Assembly (NCBI RefSeq): GCF_902726565.1
Contig: NZ_CACVAF010000016.1
Coordinates: 1 to 63,884 of the forward strand
Source of the DNA: Yersinia vastinensis
Lineage (GTDB): Bacteria > Pseudomonadota > Gammaproteobacteria > Enterobacterales > Enterobacteriaceae
Direction: 5' to 3'
Length of the DNA: 63,884 bases
Position numbers and translations under genes: made by a program. The notes beneath the pieces were generated by a model that saw only the letters and a program-made list of their open reading frames with translations, had not been told where the DNA came from and ran no database searches. Positions 10,386-20,012 of this stretch are shown here, piece by piece (within the stretch, counting starts at the first letter, position 1; every line of letters starts with the position of its first letter).

Positions 10386-11780
10386 TTAAGAAACCCGTTC
10401 AATGGTGATGGCGCTGGTACTAATGGCGGTGACAACACCACGGATGCTGGCGTGCAGTGGTGCACCTAAGGCGTTATTCGGAATCAGCCCGATAAGCTGG
10501 CCCTGTTCGACGTGTTCACCTACGGTAACCATCGCTTCGGCGGCGGCGCCGATATGCTGGCGCAGTGGCAAAATGACCCGTGGTGGTAGGTAGGTATCCT
10601 CACTAAACGGGGCGGCCTGATACCAGTCGGTCAAGTCCAGCCGGGCGATGAGTCGGGATATCGGCACCATGCGGTAATTGGCCATCGGGTCGGCTTCGCG
10701 CAGTTCTCCTTGGTAGCGAGCGCCTTGTGCGCGTAGCTGGGTTTTCAGTAGGCGATTAATGCGCATTGGCGAGATATCCACCGGGCAGGCATAGCTTTCG
10801 CACACACCACATTCCGAACAAGTCAGTGCGCTGAGTAAGATGTCTGGGGTAGCGACTTGCTGATAGATAATCGCCCGCACCAACAGATGCGGCGGTAATT
10901 CATGGCCGATCAAGTGGCGTGGACACAGCTCAGTGCACATGCGGCACTGTTCACACACCGTACGGGCAATCGCGAGTACATCTTTATCGCTGCGTGCGCG
11001 GCGGGTGATTAACAGATGGTCGGCGGGCAGCACGAGCAGGCCCCCGGTGGTTTTGGTCACTGGCTGATCAAGGTCATGCAGAGCGTGACCCATCATCGGG
11101 CCACCATTAATATAGGCGGGATTATGTATGGTGACGCCACCGGCCAGCGCCAGCACTTCTCGCAGTGGCGTACCCAGTGGCACAGTTAATGTTACTGGCC
11201 GCGCCACGGCTCCATTCACTGTCAGGGTGCGGCGCGTGACCGGCCATTGCTGTTCAACCGCGCGAGCCACATTGAGCAGGGTTTGTACGTTATTCACCAC
11301 CACGCCAATGCTGACGGGCAGGGCGGCAGGAGGAACCCTACGGCCGGTTGCCAGCCAGATAGTGATCACTTCATCACCGGCAGGGTAAACGTCGGGTAAA
11401 ATATGCAGGCGAATCTGTGCCGGCAGCAGCGGAGTTAGTGCGGCAATCGCCTCTATATATTTGGCTTTCAGCGCAATAATACCTTCACGCGCACCCGTGG
11501 CGGTCATGCCATACAGTACGCCACGTACCAGCCGCGCAGCCTGTCGTGGGATCAATTGTTGATCCACTTTCAGCATCGGCTCACACTCAGCGGCATTAAC
11601 CAGAAAAATCTCAGCCTGTGCCTGAAGCTTCACTGCCGTCGGGAACCCGGCCCCGCCAGCCCCGACCACACCTGCATCTCGTACCCGCTGCTGGATGGTG
11701 GCCGCGTCACAACGTGCCAATTCGCCATAGGCGGGGGGCGAGTGAAGTTGGGTGGCATCAGACATCTGAATATCACTCAT
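10386..11780 (-). CDS. pduS: PduS, cobalamin reductase (RnfC-like flavo-iron-sulfur protein)
   Basis: This 464-residue protein reduces cob(III)alamin and cob(II)alamin so PduO can adenosylate it, regenerating coenzyme B12 in the compartment. The glycine-rich GVVGAGGAGFPTAVKL near the N-terminus matches the RnfC-type NADH/flavin site. Two cysteine clusters, CEQCRMCTELCP and CSECGVCESYACP, should hold two [4Fe-4S] centres. The start at 11780 has GAGG six bases upstream and overlaps pduQ by 8 bases; the ATG at 11810 lacks this support. Confidence 0.95.
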   Translation of the reverse strand: MSDIQMSDATQLHSPPAYGELARCDAATIQQRVRDAGVVGAGGAGFPTAVKLQAQAEIFLVNAAECEPMLKVDQQLIPRQAARLVRGVLYGMTATGAREGIIALKAKYIEAIAALTPLLPAQIRLHILPDVYPAGDEVITIWLATGRRVPPAALPVSIGVVVNNVQTLLNVARAVEQQWPVTRRTLTVNGAVARPVTLTVPLGTPLREVLALAGGVTIHNPAYINGGPMMGHALHDLDQPVTKTTGGLLVLPADHLLITRRARSDKDVLAIARTVCEQCRMCTELCPRHLIGHELPPHLLVRAIIYQQVATPDILLSALTCSECGVCESYACPVDISPMRINRLLKTQLRAQGARYQGELREADPMANYRMVPISRLIARLDLTDWYQAAPFSEDTYLPPRVILPLRQHIGAAAEAMVTVGEHVEQGQLIGLIPNNALGAPLHASIRGVVTAISTSAITIERVS

Positions 11781-12888
11781 AAAGCGCCTCGATGATTCCA
11801 CGAATATCATTGTCGCTTGCCGGACGCGGATTGGTACGCAGGGTAACGTCTGCCAGTGCGGCGGTTATCATGTCCGGAATCCGTTGTTGTAATTGGCGCT
11901 CGTTCACTTTTATCGCCGCGAGAGGTTGGGGTATTCCGCACTGGCGTTTTAGCTGTTCAATCTGATGAATGAGCTGATTCACTGCACCACGGTCGTCCCC
12001 TTTTGCTGGACTGAAGTGACATATTTTCGCTAATCGGGCATAACGTTTACGCGCTCGCGAATCGGCGGCGTTAAAACGGATGACCGGCACCAGCAGCAGT
12101 GCATTTGCTAGACCATGAGCGATATGGAATTGCCCCCCCAACTGGTGAGCAATCGCGTGGTTAATGCCAAGCCCCGCTTGACTGAACGCCATCCCAGCCA
12201 GTGTTGAGGCATTGTGCATTTTGCCGCGAGTTATCAGGCAATCCCCTTTACGGCAAGCGGTTGGCAGATAACGAAATACTAGCTGCACCGCTTTCTCTGC
12301 CAGTGCGTCGGTAAAATCGCTGGCACGCGGTGACACGTAGGCTTCCAGTGCATGTGTCAACACGTCCAATCCGGTATTGGCGGTGATAACCGGCGGCACG
12401 GTTGCCACCAGCGCCGGATCCAAAATCGCAATGTCCGGATAAATTTCATCGTCAAATAGCGGATATTTAATGCTTTTTTCCGGATCACTTATCACGCAAG
12501 CGCTGGTAACTTCCGAGCCAGTGCCGCTGGTGGTTGGGATAGCAATACAGGTTTCTATCTCCAGCCCTTGCTTACGGCTAAACCAGACAATGGCTTTGGC
12601 GGCGTCCAGCGCCGAGCCACCGCCAAACCCGATCACGATGTCAGGATGCTGCGCATGCATTTGCTCAATGCCCTTGACCACAGTGGCGATGTTGGGATCT
12701 GGCGTGATATCGCTGAACAGGCTTATCTGGTTGTCTGCGGGGAGCGCTTGTTTCAGGCGATCCAATAATGGCGAGGTCGCCAAGAAGCCGTCGCACACAA
12801 TCCATATTTTGCGCTGATGGAAACGTTGCAGCACTTTAAGGCTGCCTTCCCCGCTATAAATGCGTGTTTGCAGGAAAAAAGTCTTCAT
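11773..12888 (-). CDS. pduQ: PduQ, 1-propanol dehydrogenase (iron-type)
   Basis: This 371-residue group III (iron-activated) alcohol dehydrogenase reduces propionaldehyde to 1-propanol and so regenerates NAD+ inside the compartment for PduP. The nucleotide-binding GFGGGSALDAAKA, the SGTGSEVTSA stretch and the metal-binding histidines in GINHAIAHQLGGQFHIAHG are all visible. It lies between pduP and pduS, as in Salmonella. Confidence 0.95.
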   Translation of the reverse strand: MKTFFLQTRIYSGEGSLKVLQRFHQRKIWIVCDGFLATSPLLDRLKQALPADNQISLFSDITPDPNIATVVKGIEQMHAQHPDIVIGFGGGSALDAAKAIVWFSRKQGLEIETCIAIPTTSGTGSEVTSACVISDPEKSIKYPLFDDEIYPDIAILDPALVATVPPVITANTGLDVLTHALEAYVSPRASDFTDALAEKAVQLVFRYLPTACRKGDCLITRGKMHNASTLAGMAFSQAGLGINHAIAHQLGGQFHIAHGLANALLLVPVIRFNAADSRARKRYARLAKICHFSPAKGDDRGAVNQLIHQIEQLKRQCGIPQPLAAIKVNERQLQQRIPDMITAALADVTLRTNPRPASDNDIRGIIEALYE

Positions 12889-12898
12889 ACGACCTCGC

Positions 12899-14287
12899 TC
12901 AGCGAATGGAGAAACCGTTGGTCAACACACAGCGGCGTTGACGTGCAAAGGTTCGCGCCGATGTGGTGCCTTCTCCGGTCGGGGTGGCGATGGTAAAGGT
13001 CGTAAAACCTTCGCCACCGACGCCAATTCCGGCATAAGATGGGCCGTTTTTCACAAAAATGGAGGTCTGCAAAAGGCGAGCTGCTAGATTCAGGCGCGAA
13101 ACATTTTGTGAATGCATGGTCGCGGTGTGGTGTAAGCCCGCTTCCACTTGCAGTGCCAGCGTCAAGCCAGCATCAAAGTCCTTTACCCGAACGACCGGTA
13201 ACAGCGGCATCAGTTGCTCGGTCGTGACGAGAGGGTCATCACCGGCCACTTCGACCAGTAACAGGCGCGGGGCTTTTGCTGGGCAAGTGAGTCCTGCCGC
13301 TTTCAGCAGCTCAGTTGGGCTTTTGCCGACCAGATTTTTATTGGCATGGCCTTGAGGTGTCAGACAGGTCTTGCGCAGGCTGTCGACCTCTTGCGGATCA
13401 CTGATTAACAAAGCATCGAAAGCTTGCATTTGCTGCAATAGGCGGTCGGCGACACTCTCCACTACAATCAGACTTTTCTCCGCAATACAGGGCAGATTAT
13501 TGTCAAATGAGGCTCCAGCCACGATATCCTGCGCCGCTTTTACTAACTCGGCGGTTTCATCCACTAGGCAAGGTGGATTTCCGGCTCCGGCACCAATCAC
13601 TTTCTTGCCGCTTTTCATGCCCATGGCCACAATACCCGGCCCGCCGGTGATGGCCAGTAGCGCAATCTTGTCGTGTGCCATCATTTGCTGGGTGGCTTCG
13701 AAGCTGGGATCTTGCACGGTCACCACCAGATTGCGGATGCCGCAACTGCTGAAAACGATCTCTTCAATTTGAGCGATTAAATCCAGTGATACTGCTTTGG
13801 CTCCGGGGTGCGGGCTGAAATACACCGCATTGCCCGCTGCTAGCATGCTGATGCTGTTGTTGATAATAGTTTCTGTCGGGTTGGTGCTCGGCGCGACGGA
13901 TCCAATCACACCAAACGGCGAATATTCGAATAACACCATGCCGCCATCGCCGGTTAAGGCCGTGGTCGATAGATCTTCAATACCGGGGGTGTTTTCCAGT
14001 GCGGCTTTGTTTTTCAGTAACTTATCTTCTTTATTTCCCATGCCGGTTTCGTTGGCACCGCGCTCAGACAAAGAGGCGAGCTGCGGTTTGAGTTGCTCAC
14101 GGATAGCGCTGATAATGGCGCTGCGGGTTTTCATTGGGCTTTGCTGGTAGCGCAAAAATGCGCTGTGGGCGGCATTCACTGCTTCATCCACACTGGCAAA
14201 AATAGCGCTGGAGGCAGACGCAGGTGTGGGCGTCAGTTGCTCGGTGAGGATAGTACGAATGAGAGATTCAAGATCATGGGTATTCAT
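12899..14287 (-). CDS. pduP: PduP, CoA-acylating propionaldehyde dehydrogenase
   Basis: This 462-residue enzyme oxidises propionaldehyde with NAD+ and CoA to propionyl-CoA. The first 18 residues (NTHDLESLIRTILTEQL) form the amphipathic peptide known to direct PduP into the microcompartment. The catalytic cysteine is Cys267 in FDNNLPCIAEK, and ITGGPGIVAMG lies in the cofactor region. It overlaps pduO by one base. Its product passes to PduL. Confidence 0.96.
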   Translation of the reverse strand: MNTHDLESLIRTILTEQLTPTPASASSAIFASVDEAVNAAHSAFLRYQQSPMKTRSAIISAIREQLKPQLASLSERGANETGMGNKEDKLLKNKAALENTPGIEDLSTTALTGDGGMVLFEYSPFGVIGSVAPSTNPTETIINNSISMLAAGNAVYFSPHPGAKAVSLDLIAQIEEIVFSSCGIRNLVVTVQDPSFEATQQMMAHDKIALLAITGGPGIVAMGMKSGKKVIGAGAGNPPCLVDETAELVKAAQDIVAGASFDNNLPCIAEKSLIVVESVADRLLQQMQAFDALLISDPQEVDSLRKTCLTPQGHANKNLVGKSPTELLKAAGLTCPAKAPRLLLVEVAGDDPLVTTEQLMPLLPVVRVKDFDAGLTLALQVEAGLHHTATMHSQNVSRLNLAARLLQTSIFVKNGPSYAGIGVGGEGFTTFTIATPTGEGTTSARTFARQRRCVLTNGFSIR

Positions 14288-15327
14288 TATTCATTCCTCA
14301 GATGTAAAGCCGATATGGCCGCTTCTGCTATGTGCATATCTTGTTCGACGCTACCGCCGCTAATCCCTAAACCTCCCACCAGTTGGCCATTGCGCCATAG
14401 CGGGTAGCCGCCACCAAAACTCACGACTTTGCCGCCGGTGCTGGCTTCGAGTTGGAATAGGTCGGCCCCTGGTTGAATGGCATGGCTCAGTTGGTGTGTG
14501 GCGGTTTTTAACGCCACGGCAGTCCAGGCTTTTTTCGGTGCCAGTTCGCTGCTCACCAGCAAGGTATCGGGCATACGGTAGGTCATGATCATGTTGCCGT
14601 GGCGGTCAGCCAGGGCCACGACTACCGCGATTTGTAATTTCATGGCAGCGTCGACGGCTAACTTAACGAGCTGATGGACATCAGAAAATCCGAGCCCAGT
14701 CGTCGTGGGTGATGCCGCTTTTGCAGCCATTGTGGGGTGTGCTTGCATCATTGATGCCTCAGTCGCGGCCAAATAACGAGCAACCACGGTTTGAGCTGTT
14801 TGTTGCAACTGCTGACGCTGGTCTTCATCGCGCGCCAGCGCATACAGGCAATCGGATAGCCGGTTGAGGTATTGCAATAACACCGGGCGTACCGAAATTT
14901 GTTCTGCTAATTCAATCAGCCGTCGTTCGCAGCGCCGTGCTAAAGTGCGGGCAAAATGCAAACGGCTACCCGCTTCAGTCTTTCCGGGTAGGATAAAACC
15001 GCGCACTGGCGGTAACTGTGCCATGCAGCGGTCAACGGCGTGTTCTAGGGCATGAATATCTTGTTCATTGATGCTTTTACGCCCAACCGGTGGCGTCTCA
15101 ATACCTTCGCTGGCGAGTTCGGCACTGAAATAAAACAACTGATGCTGTACGGCATCAAGCAACTGAAGGTTTTCCTCGCCTTGTGTCGCACGAGCACACA
15201 GACTCAGCGCGGCATTCAGTTCATCCAAGGTGCCGTAGGTTTCTACCCGTGGGTGGGTTTTTTTCACCCGTTGACCAGTGAACAAGGCCGTGGTGCCTGC
15301 GTCGCCAGTTTTGGTATAGATACTCAT
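14287..15327 (-). CDS. pduO: PduO, ATP:cob(I)alamin adenosyltransferase with a GlcG/DUF336 domain
   Basis: This 346-residue two-domain protein adenosylates cob(I)alamin to coenzyme B12. Residues 1 to about 185 form the PduO-type adenosyltransferase (YTKTGDAGTTALFTG at the N-terminus; LHFARTLARRCERRL near the active site). Residues from about 210 form a GlcG-like domain (DVHQLVKLAVDAAMKLQ and VSFGGGYPLWRNGQLVGG), which in Salmonella binds heme. It acts with PduS to repair inactivated diol dehydratase cofactor. Confidence 0.95.
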   Translation of the reverse strand: MSIYTKTGDAGTTALFTGQRVKKTHPRVETYGTLDELNAALSLCARATQGEENLQLLDAVQHQLFYFSAELASEGIETPPVGRKSINEQDIHALEHAVDRCMAQLPPVRGFILPGKTEAGSRLHFARTLARRCERRLIELAEQISVRPVLLQYLNRLSDCLYALARDEDQRQQLQQTAQTVVARYLAATEASMMQAHPTMAAKAASPTTTGLGFSDVHQLVKLAVDAAMKLQIAVVVALADRHGNMIMTYRMPDTLLVSSELAPKKAWTAVALKTATHQLSHAIQPGADLFQLEASTGGKVVSFGGGYPLWRNGQLVGGLGISGGSVEQDMHIAEAAISALHLRNE

Positions 15328-15343
15328 AAAATCACCTGCTCAA

Positions 15344-15619
15344 TCAGTAAGAACACTCATCGACAATGGCGACGATCGCCAGATCGATGGCATCATTCGG
15401 TTCAGCAAAGACTCGCCGAGCGCTGGAGCCGCCGGACAACAGCACCAGCTCGCCCTGACCCGCTCCCACTGAATCGACGGCGACTTCATCCGGCGTATTG
15501 CTGTCTGGTGGCAGTGAGCCATCACCGGCAACACGGCGTACCAGCAGCAGTTTTTTTCCAATCAGCGTCGGCGATTTTTGCGTTGAGACCACGGAACCTA
15601 CCACTCTGGCCAGTTGCAT
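15344..15619 (-). CDS. pduN: PduN, pentameric shell vertex protein (EutN/CcmL family)
   Basis: This 91-residue protein starts [15 protein letters not shown] and contains the [20 protein letters not shown] motif of the EutN/CcmL fold. Pentamers of this family cap the vertices of the polyhedral shell. It begins 3 bases after pduM ends and lies 16 bases before pduO. Length and sequence agree well with the family. Confidence 0.95.
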   Translation of the reverse strand: MQLARVVGSVVSTQKSPTLIGKKLLLVRRVAGDGSLPPDSNTPDEVAVDSVGAGQGELVLLSGGSSARRVFAEPNDAIDLAIVAIVDECSY

Positions 15620-15622
15620 GAT

Positions 15623-16120
15623 TTACTCCTGCCTTAACAGTTGAATGTGACCGGCCGACAACTGGTCTTGTGCCAGCGATGTCACCAGTGTGTGGTGGTC
15701 AATGAGCAACCAGCCGGGGCTGAGTGTGGCAATATCGCGATAACTCAGCACCTTACCTGCATGAAACCGCACAGCTACGCCACGGCTATCACTGAAAGTC
15801 AGCGGGAAAGGGCGCAATGCCGCAGCGGGCAGTGCCGGCAGCAGTTGACTATGCAGGCTAATATGCACTTTCATCCCCCATGACCACGCTTCGTTCAGTG
15901 CAGCAACCGCAGGGCAACTTGTGTCGGATTGCGCCAAGCGGCAGATAAATGCCAAGTCCGGTAACATCAAATGCAGATTGGCATATTGCACGAATACCGC
16001 AGGATCCAGCCCGGCGCGCAGTTGAGGTAGCAGCAGGGCATGAACCCGGCGTTCGCGCTCAACTAACCGCGTGACAATCTGGCTGACCAGTTGCTCGGTT
16101 TGCGCCTGAGTCAGATTCAT
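15623..16120 (-). CDS. pduM: PduM, microcompartment structural/assembly protein
   Basis: This 165-residue protein is recognised as PduM by length, position and its N-terminal TQAQTEQLVSQIVTRLVERE helix. Salmonella PduM is needed for proper compartment assembly, but its molecular role is unclear and it has no recognised catalytic motif. Its start overlaps the pduL stop (ATGA), and pduN follows after 2 bases. Confidence 0.9.
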   Translation of the reverse strand: MNLTQAQTEQLVSQIVTRLVERERRVHALLLPQLRAGLDPAVFVQYANLHLMLPDLAFICRLAQSDTSCPAVAALNEAWSWGMKVHISLHSQLLPALPAAALRPFPLTFSDSRGVAVRFHAGKVLSYRDIATLSPGWLLIDHHTLVTSLAQDQLSAGHIQLLRQE

Positions 16121-16764
16121 GGCTGCGTCGCCTGTGGTGGCGTTAACAAGGTGGCAAAAGCCGCTGGATCATCGGCACCTGCGGCATTGGCCTCGTCAGT
16201 ATCGATGTGCATTTCCAGTTTCATTTGGGGTGAAACGCGGATAGCGACATCATCCATAATCAATCGGCGACCACTGCCTTGAATGGCAACCTGTACCCGG
16301 TCACCGTGCTTGACCCGATAGATAAGGGCATCTAGCGGTGACATATGAATATGGCGTAGCGCCACAATCACACCCTGAGACAATTCCAGCTCACCGTACG
16401 GGCTGACCAAACGGATAGCCGGTGTGTCGTCTAAATTGCCCGACATCCGCAGAGGGGCATTGATGCCTAAGGTACGGGCATCGGTGCGAGAAATTTCCAC
16501 CTGGCTACGGCTGCGTAGCGGCCCTAAAATACGAACGTTTTTTAAGCTACCCTTTGGTCCAACCAAGGTGACCGTCTGCTCGGCGGCAAACTGGCCGGGT
16601 TGCAGCAGGGCTTTTTTCTCGACCAGTGGCTGGTCTGGGAACAATTGTTGGTAGTCCTGCACCGAAAGATGCAGGTGTCGATTGGAAACCCCAAGCGGGA
16701 TCGGACGAAGACGCATTTCGTCGAGGATCTTACTGACAACGGGCTCCAGTAACGCTTTTTCCAT
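16117..16764 (-). CDS. pduL: PduL, propanediol-type phosphotransacylase
   Basis: This 215-residue enzyme converts propionyl-CoA and phosphate to propionyl phosphate and CoA, which recycles CoA inside the shell. It is unrelated to Pta. The two-domain beta-barrel family is shown by GVSNRHLHLS and ALRHIHMSPLDA, whose histidines bind zinc. The N-terminal helix EKALLEPVVSKILDEM is a probable encapsulation peptide. It overlaps pduK by one base. Confidence 0.95.
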   Translation of the reverse strand: MEKALLEPVVSKILDEMRLRPIPLGVSNRHLHLSVQDYQQLFPDQPLVEKKALLQPGQFAAEQTVTLVGPKGSLKNVRILGPLRSRSQVEISRTDARTLGINAPLRMSGNLDDTPAIRLVSPYGELELSQGVIVALRHIHMSPLDALIYRVKHGDRVQVAIQGSGRRLIMDDVAIRVSPQMKLEMHIDTDEANAAGADDPAAFATLLTPPQATQP

Positions 16765-17318
16765 CAGACTTTTCCTCGTTTACCCAAGTGGATACAGCGA
16801 AAGCGAGGCTCGCCTTTATGGCGTCGGCAAGCCGGATCGAGACAGAGATTGCAGCTCACGTGCGGCGCTACTGAAGCCTCACTCTCCTCCATGCTGTTTA
16901 TTTCCGTGCGGCTTTCCGCACTAGAGGGGGCCTCTGGCGCATCATCGCTGGCGCTATCCGCCAGTTGTGGGGCATCGGTTTCTTCCGTCTCCTCAATAAT
17001 GAGGAGGGTTTCCACTGCCGGTTCGACCACCGCCACCTCAACCGCAGGAGCCTGCCAATACGCCATCAGCGTATCTGCCGGGCGAGCCAACACTGAGCGG
17101 GAAACCAAACCATGATGCTGTTCGGCAAAGGCGGCACCGGTACTGATTGCCGCCTGTACAGAGGCCACATCACCGGTCAGGCGGATTAACATCCAGCCAG
17201 AGCCGTTGGTTTTTTCTATCCCAATCAGGTTGACGGATGCCGCTTTTGCCATGGCATCCGCCGCGCCGATCGCCAGCGCTAGACCGCTAACTTCAAGTAA
17301 ACCCAGTGACGTTTTCAC
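16764..17318 (-). CDS. pduK: PduK, BMC shell protein with a cysteine-rich tail
   Basis: This 184-residue protein has an N-terminal BMC domain (about residues 1-90: SLGLLEVSGLALAIGAADAM, then the pore region). A low-complexity acidic, Ser/Ala/Glu-rich linker of about 50 residues follows, and the C-terminal tail carries CNLCLDPACRRHKGEPRFRC. The four cysteines and a histidine suggest a metal or Fe-S site. The protein is longer than the roughly 160-residue Salmonella PduK, mostly in the linker. Shell membership is firm; the function of the tail is not known. Confidence 0.9.
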   Translation of the reverse strand: MKTSLGLLEVSGLALAIGAADAMAKAASVNLIGIEKTNGSGWMLIRLTGDVASVQAAISTGAAFAEQHHGLVSRSVLARPADTLMAYWQAPAVEVAVVEPAVETLLIIEETEETDAPQLADSASDDAPEAPSSAESRTEINSMEESEASVAPHVSCNLCLDPACRRHKGEPRFRCIHLGKRGKV

Positions 17319-17339
17319 GCTGTGCTCCTCTTCTTGCCC

Positions 17340-17615
17340 TTAGGCAGAGGTCGGTAAAATGGCTTCTACATCGCTATGTGGACGTGGGATCACATGGCAA
17401 GATTTCACTTCACCCACCGCGCTGGCTGCTGCAGATCCAGCATCAACCGCTGCTTTTACTGCGCCGACATCGCCGCGAACCATGACAGTGACCAAACCGG
17501 AGCCGATTTTTTCGTATCCCACCAGTTGTACGTTGGCAGACTTGACCATGGCGTCAGCCGCTTCAATAGCAGCGACCAGACCTTTGGTTTCAACTAAGCC
17601 CAATGCGTTGTTCAT
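17340..17615 (-). CDS. pduJ: PduJ, BMC hexameric shell protein
   Basis: This 91-residue BMC-domain protein is a major shell facet subunit, nearly identical to PduA of the same operon across the core ([10 protein letters not shown] at the pore, with Ser39). PduA and PduJ hexamers tile the shell, and their pores pass 1,2-propanediol. It lies between pduH and pduK, 22 bases from each. Confidence 0.96.
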   Translation of the reverse strand: MNNALGLVETKGLVAAIEAADAMVKSANVQLVGYEKIGSGLVTVMVRGDVGAVKAAVDAGSAAASAVGEVKSCHVIPRPHSDVEAILPTSA

Positions 17616-17637
17616 ATTTCATTTATCCTTTTATGGG

Positions 17638-17988
17638 TTATGGCGATAACTTAAACGGTAAACCTTTCACCAACCGGGCGGCGTTATTACCAAGCCGCCG
17701 TAATTGATCTTCGTCTTGTGCCCACGCTTGCCTAAATAGCGGGTTGGTGGGCGGTAAATTACGGAAATGCACCACGACTTCATCGGCAGAACCTGCCAGC
17801 CCTACCAAGAGCGGAGAACGGGTGGCCGCCTGCCAAGCGCGCTGTATCGCATCACCGTCATCGTCTTGTTGCCAGCACCAAGGAATGCCTTCTTCCTCTA
17901 TGCCCAGTAACACTTGATGCCAAACGGTCTCCAGTGTTTGCGCGGTCCGGCTTATCACGATGGCGGGGGTATCGTTGGTAAAGTTCAT
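17638..17988 (-). CDS. pduH: PduH, diol dehydratase-reactivating factor small subunit
   Basis: This 116-residue protein resembles the dehydratase beta subunit. With PduG it exchanges damaged cobalamin from inactivated diol dehydratase. EEGIPWCWQQ is a recognisable family segment. Its start overlaps the pduG stop by one base, in keeping with a strict partnership. Confidence 0.94.
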   Translation of the reverse strand: MNFTNDTPAIVISRTAQTLETVWHQVLLGIEEEGIPWCWQQDDDGDAIQRAWQAATRSPLLVGLAGSADEVVVHFRNLPPTNPLFRQAWAQDEDQLRRLGNNAARLVKGLPFKLSP

Positions 17989-19811
17989 CAGTCACTCTCC
18001 CGCTGATAAGCTAGAATCAGCCCGGTTGCCACCGCATTGCGCGGGCCTTCACAAGCGCGAATATTGCCGCGGCCAGCCACCAGCTTGTAATGGGAGAGGG
18101 CGTCTGTGACTAATTGCGGAATTTCAAAGTCCAGCGAAGAGCCGCCGACCAGCACCACGAAGGGGATATCGCGGATATTGCCGGTCGGGCTGACTTGGCG
18201 CAGGGCGCGTAACGCATTGGTCACAAATACCCGCTCTTTTGCAGAACGTCGGATATTGCGCACTTTTTCCAGTGCGTAATCACCCGGCAGTGGCACCAGA
18301 CCTTCCGGCTTGACGACCACCAATCGGGCAAAAACTTCTGGTGGCAGCGGTTGTGGGAAAAACTGCACACTGCCGTCCTCGTGGCGCAGGTGGAATAGAC
18401 TTTCCACTTTTGCCAGCGGGTATTTTTTGATGTCTTCAGCCAAATAGCGGTCTTGGAGATCCAGTTCGGAGGCAATGATCATCGTGACCATGTCTCCGGC
18501 ACCAGCCAGATGTGTTGCCACAATTTGACCTTGGGCATTGATGATGGAGGCATCGGTAGAGCCGGCCCCTAAATCGAGAATGGCGAGTGGTCGTCGTGTC
18601 CCTGGTGTGGTCAACGCACCGAGAATAGCGGCTTCGGCCTCCGCTCCACCAACCTGCACATCAATACTCAGAGTCCTCTCGATTTCACTGGCGATGTGCG
18701 CCATTTGCAGACGATCAGATTTCACCATGGAGGCAATACCCACCGCCTGTTCGAGTGAGAACTCTCCCGCCAGACCCCCAATAACATTGACTGGCACGGC
18801 AGTATCAACAGCCAGCAAGTCTTGAATGAAGATTTCATTGGTGGGTTTGTTGGTCAGTTCTGCCATCGTTTGGCGCACGTGTTCGAGCATGCCGCCGATG
18901 TTGGTGCCGGGTTCGCCGCTGACATTATCCAGATGCCGAAAACTGTTCACTGCCGTCATAATGGTCTCGCTGCCGGTGGCAACATCCACACGAACAGTGC
19001 GACCTTCAGCAAACAACTCCAGATGGCCAGCGGGAATAGCACGAGCTTTAACATCCCCTTCGGGTGTTTTAACGACGACCGCTGAACGGGTGCCTATCAA
19101 GGCGCGTGCCACCGGAACAATGTTTTTGGTTTCTTCGGCACTGAGTTCAAATACTGTGGCAATGCCATAAGGGTTAGAGAGGGTTTCAATCACTTGACCC
19201 GGCATAGCAACTTCAACCGCCGCCAGCATGCCCATAGGGATGCGGTCGATATGCAACACCTCATCGACAATAGGTAATGGGTGGTTTAAGCGGTTGCTGA
19301 CCAGTACGCCATCATCTCGCTGCAAGATAATCGCAGTGATGCGGTATCCGGCACCATTTGCGGCGTTGACCACGGCGGCGACATCAGCAAAATCGACTGC
19401 AGAGGGCACGACCAGAATGTAAGGTTGGGCAGGGTCACGTGTTACCAGCTCATCAAGGGTGATAGTCAGCCCGACCCCTAACCCTAGTCCGCCGGGAGTT
19501 TTCGGGTTGTGACCGATCATAGTGGATTCAGTGATTATGGTTTCAGTGATGGTTTCCATCGCCACATCACCAATTACCGGGGTCGCCTCATTGATGCGGA
19601 TCAGACTGATATCACTGAGCGTGATTCCGGCCTTTTCCACCAACATGTTCAACGCCTTATTGATGCCGAAAATGTTGCGCTGTGTTCCTTTGACACCGGT
19701 GGTCTCCGTCAGGGTGCTGGCAACAAATTGCAACTGACCGTCAGCTGCACATTGCGCCAATGCCACTTCTGTTGATGAGTTACCGATGTCCACACCTGCT
19801 ATGTAACGCAT
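17988..19811 (-). CDS. pduG: PduG, diol dehydratase-reactivating factor large subunit
   Basis: This 607-residue ATPase of the actin/Hsp70 fold, with PduH, releases inactive cobalamin from the dehydratase. The phosphate loop GVDIGNSSTEVAL is at the N-terminus, a second nucleotide motif (ILDLGAGSTDASI) lies near residue 410, and VVLVGGSSLDFEIP is near the C-terminus. It is separated from pduE by 227 bases that hold an ERIC-like element; in Salmonella the two genes are close together. Confidence 0.95.
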   Translation of the reverse strand: MRYIAGVDIGNSSTEVALAQCAADGQLQFVASTLTETTGVKGTQRNIFGINKALNMLVEKAGITLSDISLIRINEATPVIGDVAMETITETIITESTMIGHNPKTPGGLGLGVGLTITLDELVTRDPAQPYILVVPSAVDFADVAAVVNAANGAGYRITAIILQRDDGVLVSNRLNHPLPIVDEVLHIDRIPMGMLAAVEVAMPGQVIETLSNPYGIATVFELSAEETKNIVPVARALIGTRSAVVVKTPEGDVKARAIPAGHLELFAEGRTVRVDVATGSETIMTAVNSFRHLDNVSGEPGTNIGGMLEHVRQTMAELTNKPTNEIFIQDLLAVDTAVPVNVIGGLAGEFSLEQAVGIASMVKSDRLQMAHIASEIERTLSIDVQVGGAEAEAAILGALTTPGTRRPLAILDLGAGSTDASIINAQGQIVATHLAGAGDMVTMIIASELDLQDRYLAEDIKKYPLAKVESLFHLRHEDGSVQFFPQPLPPEVFARLVVVKPEGLVPLPGDYALEKVRNIRRSAKERVFVTNALRALRQVSPTGNIRDIPFVVLVGGSSLDFEIPQLVTDALSHYKLVAGRGNIRACEGPRNAVATGLILAYQRESD

Positions 19812-19826
19812 TTCCCCTCCCTCAAA

Positions 19827-20012
19827 TACCCTTTATCTTTCAATTTGCAGCGATGTTGGCCGCACTCGTGACTTGGCCTATCCTTGGGGCTTGCCGCGGC
19901 AAGCAGCGTTCAAATCTGTCCCCGGTAGATTTGCCCCCCAGTCACTGACTTGAGTCAGCTTCTGGGGATTCCTTTCTTTGCTGCCTACCTGCAACTTGAA
20001 ATCTATTGGGTA
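19827..20012. repeat. ERIC-like repeat (long form) inside the pdu operon
   Basis: The sequence is an imperfect palindrome about 186 bp long. The left end reads TACCC, six bases, then TTTCAATTTGCAG; the right end, on the other strand, reads TACCC, six bases, then TTTCAAGTTGCAG. Both match the ends of enterobacterial repetitive intergenic consensus elements. Inner arms include a 16-bp perfect palindrome (19889-19904, GCTTGCCGCGGCAAGC) and a CCCCAGTCACTGACT/AGTCAGCTTCTGGGG pair near 19936-19966. It is longer than the 127-bp standard form, as in ERIC copies with an internal insertion. It lies within the pduE-pduG gap and should be transcribed. Confidence 0.85.
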
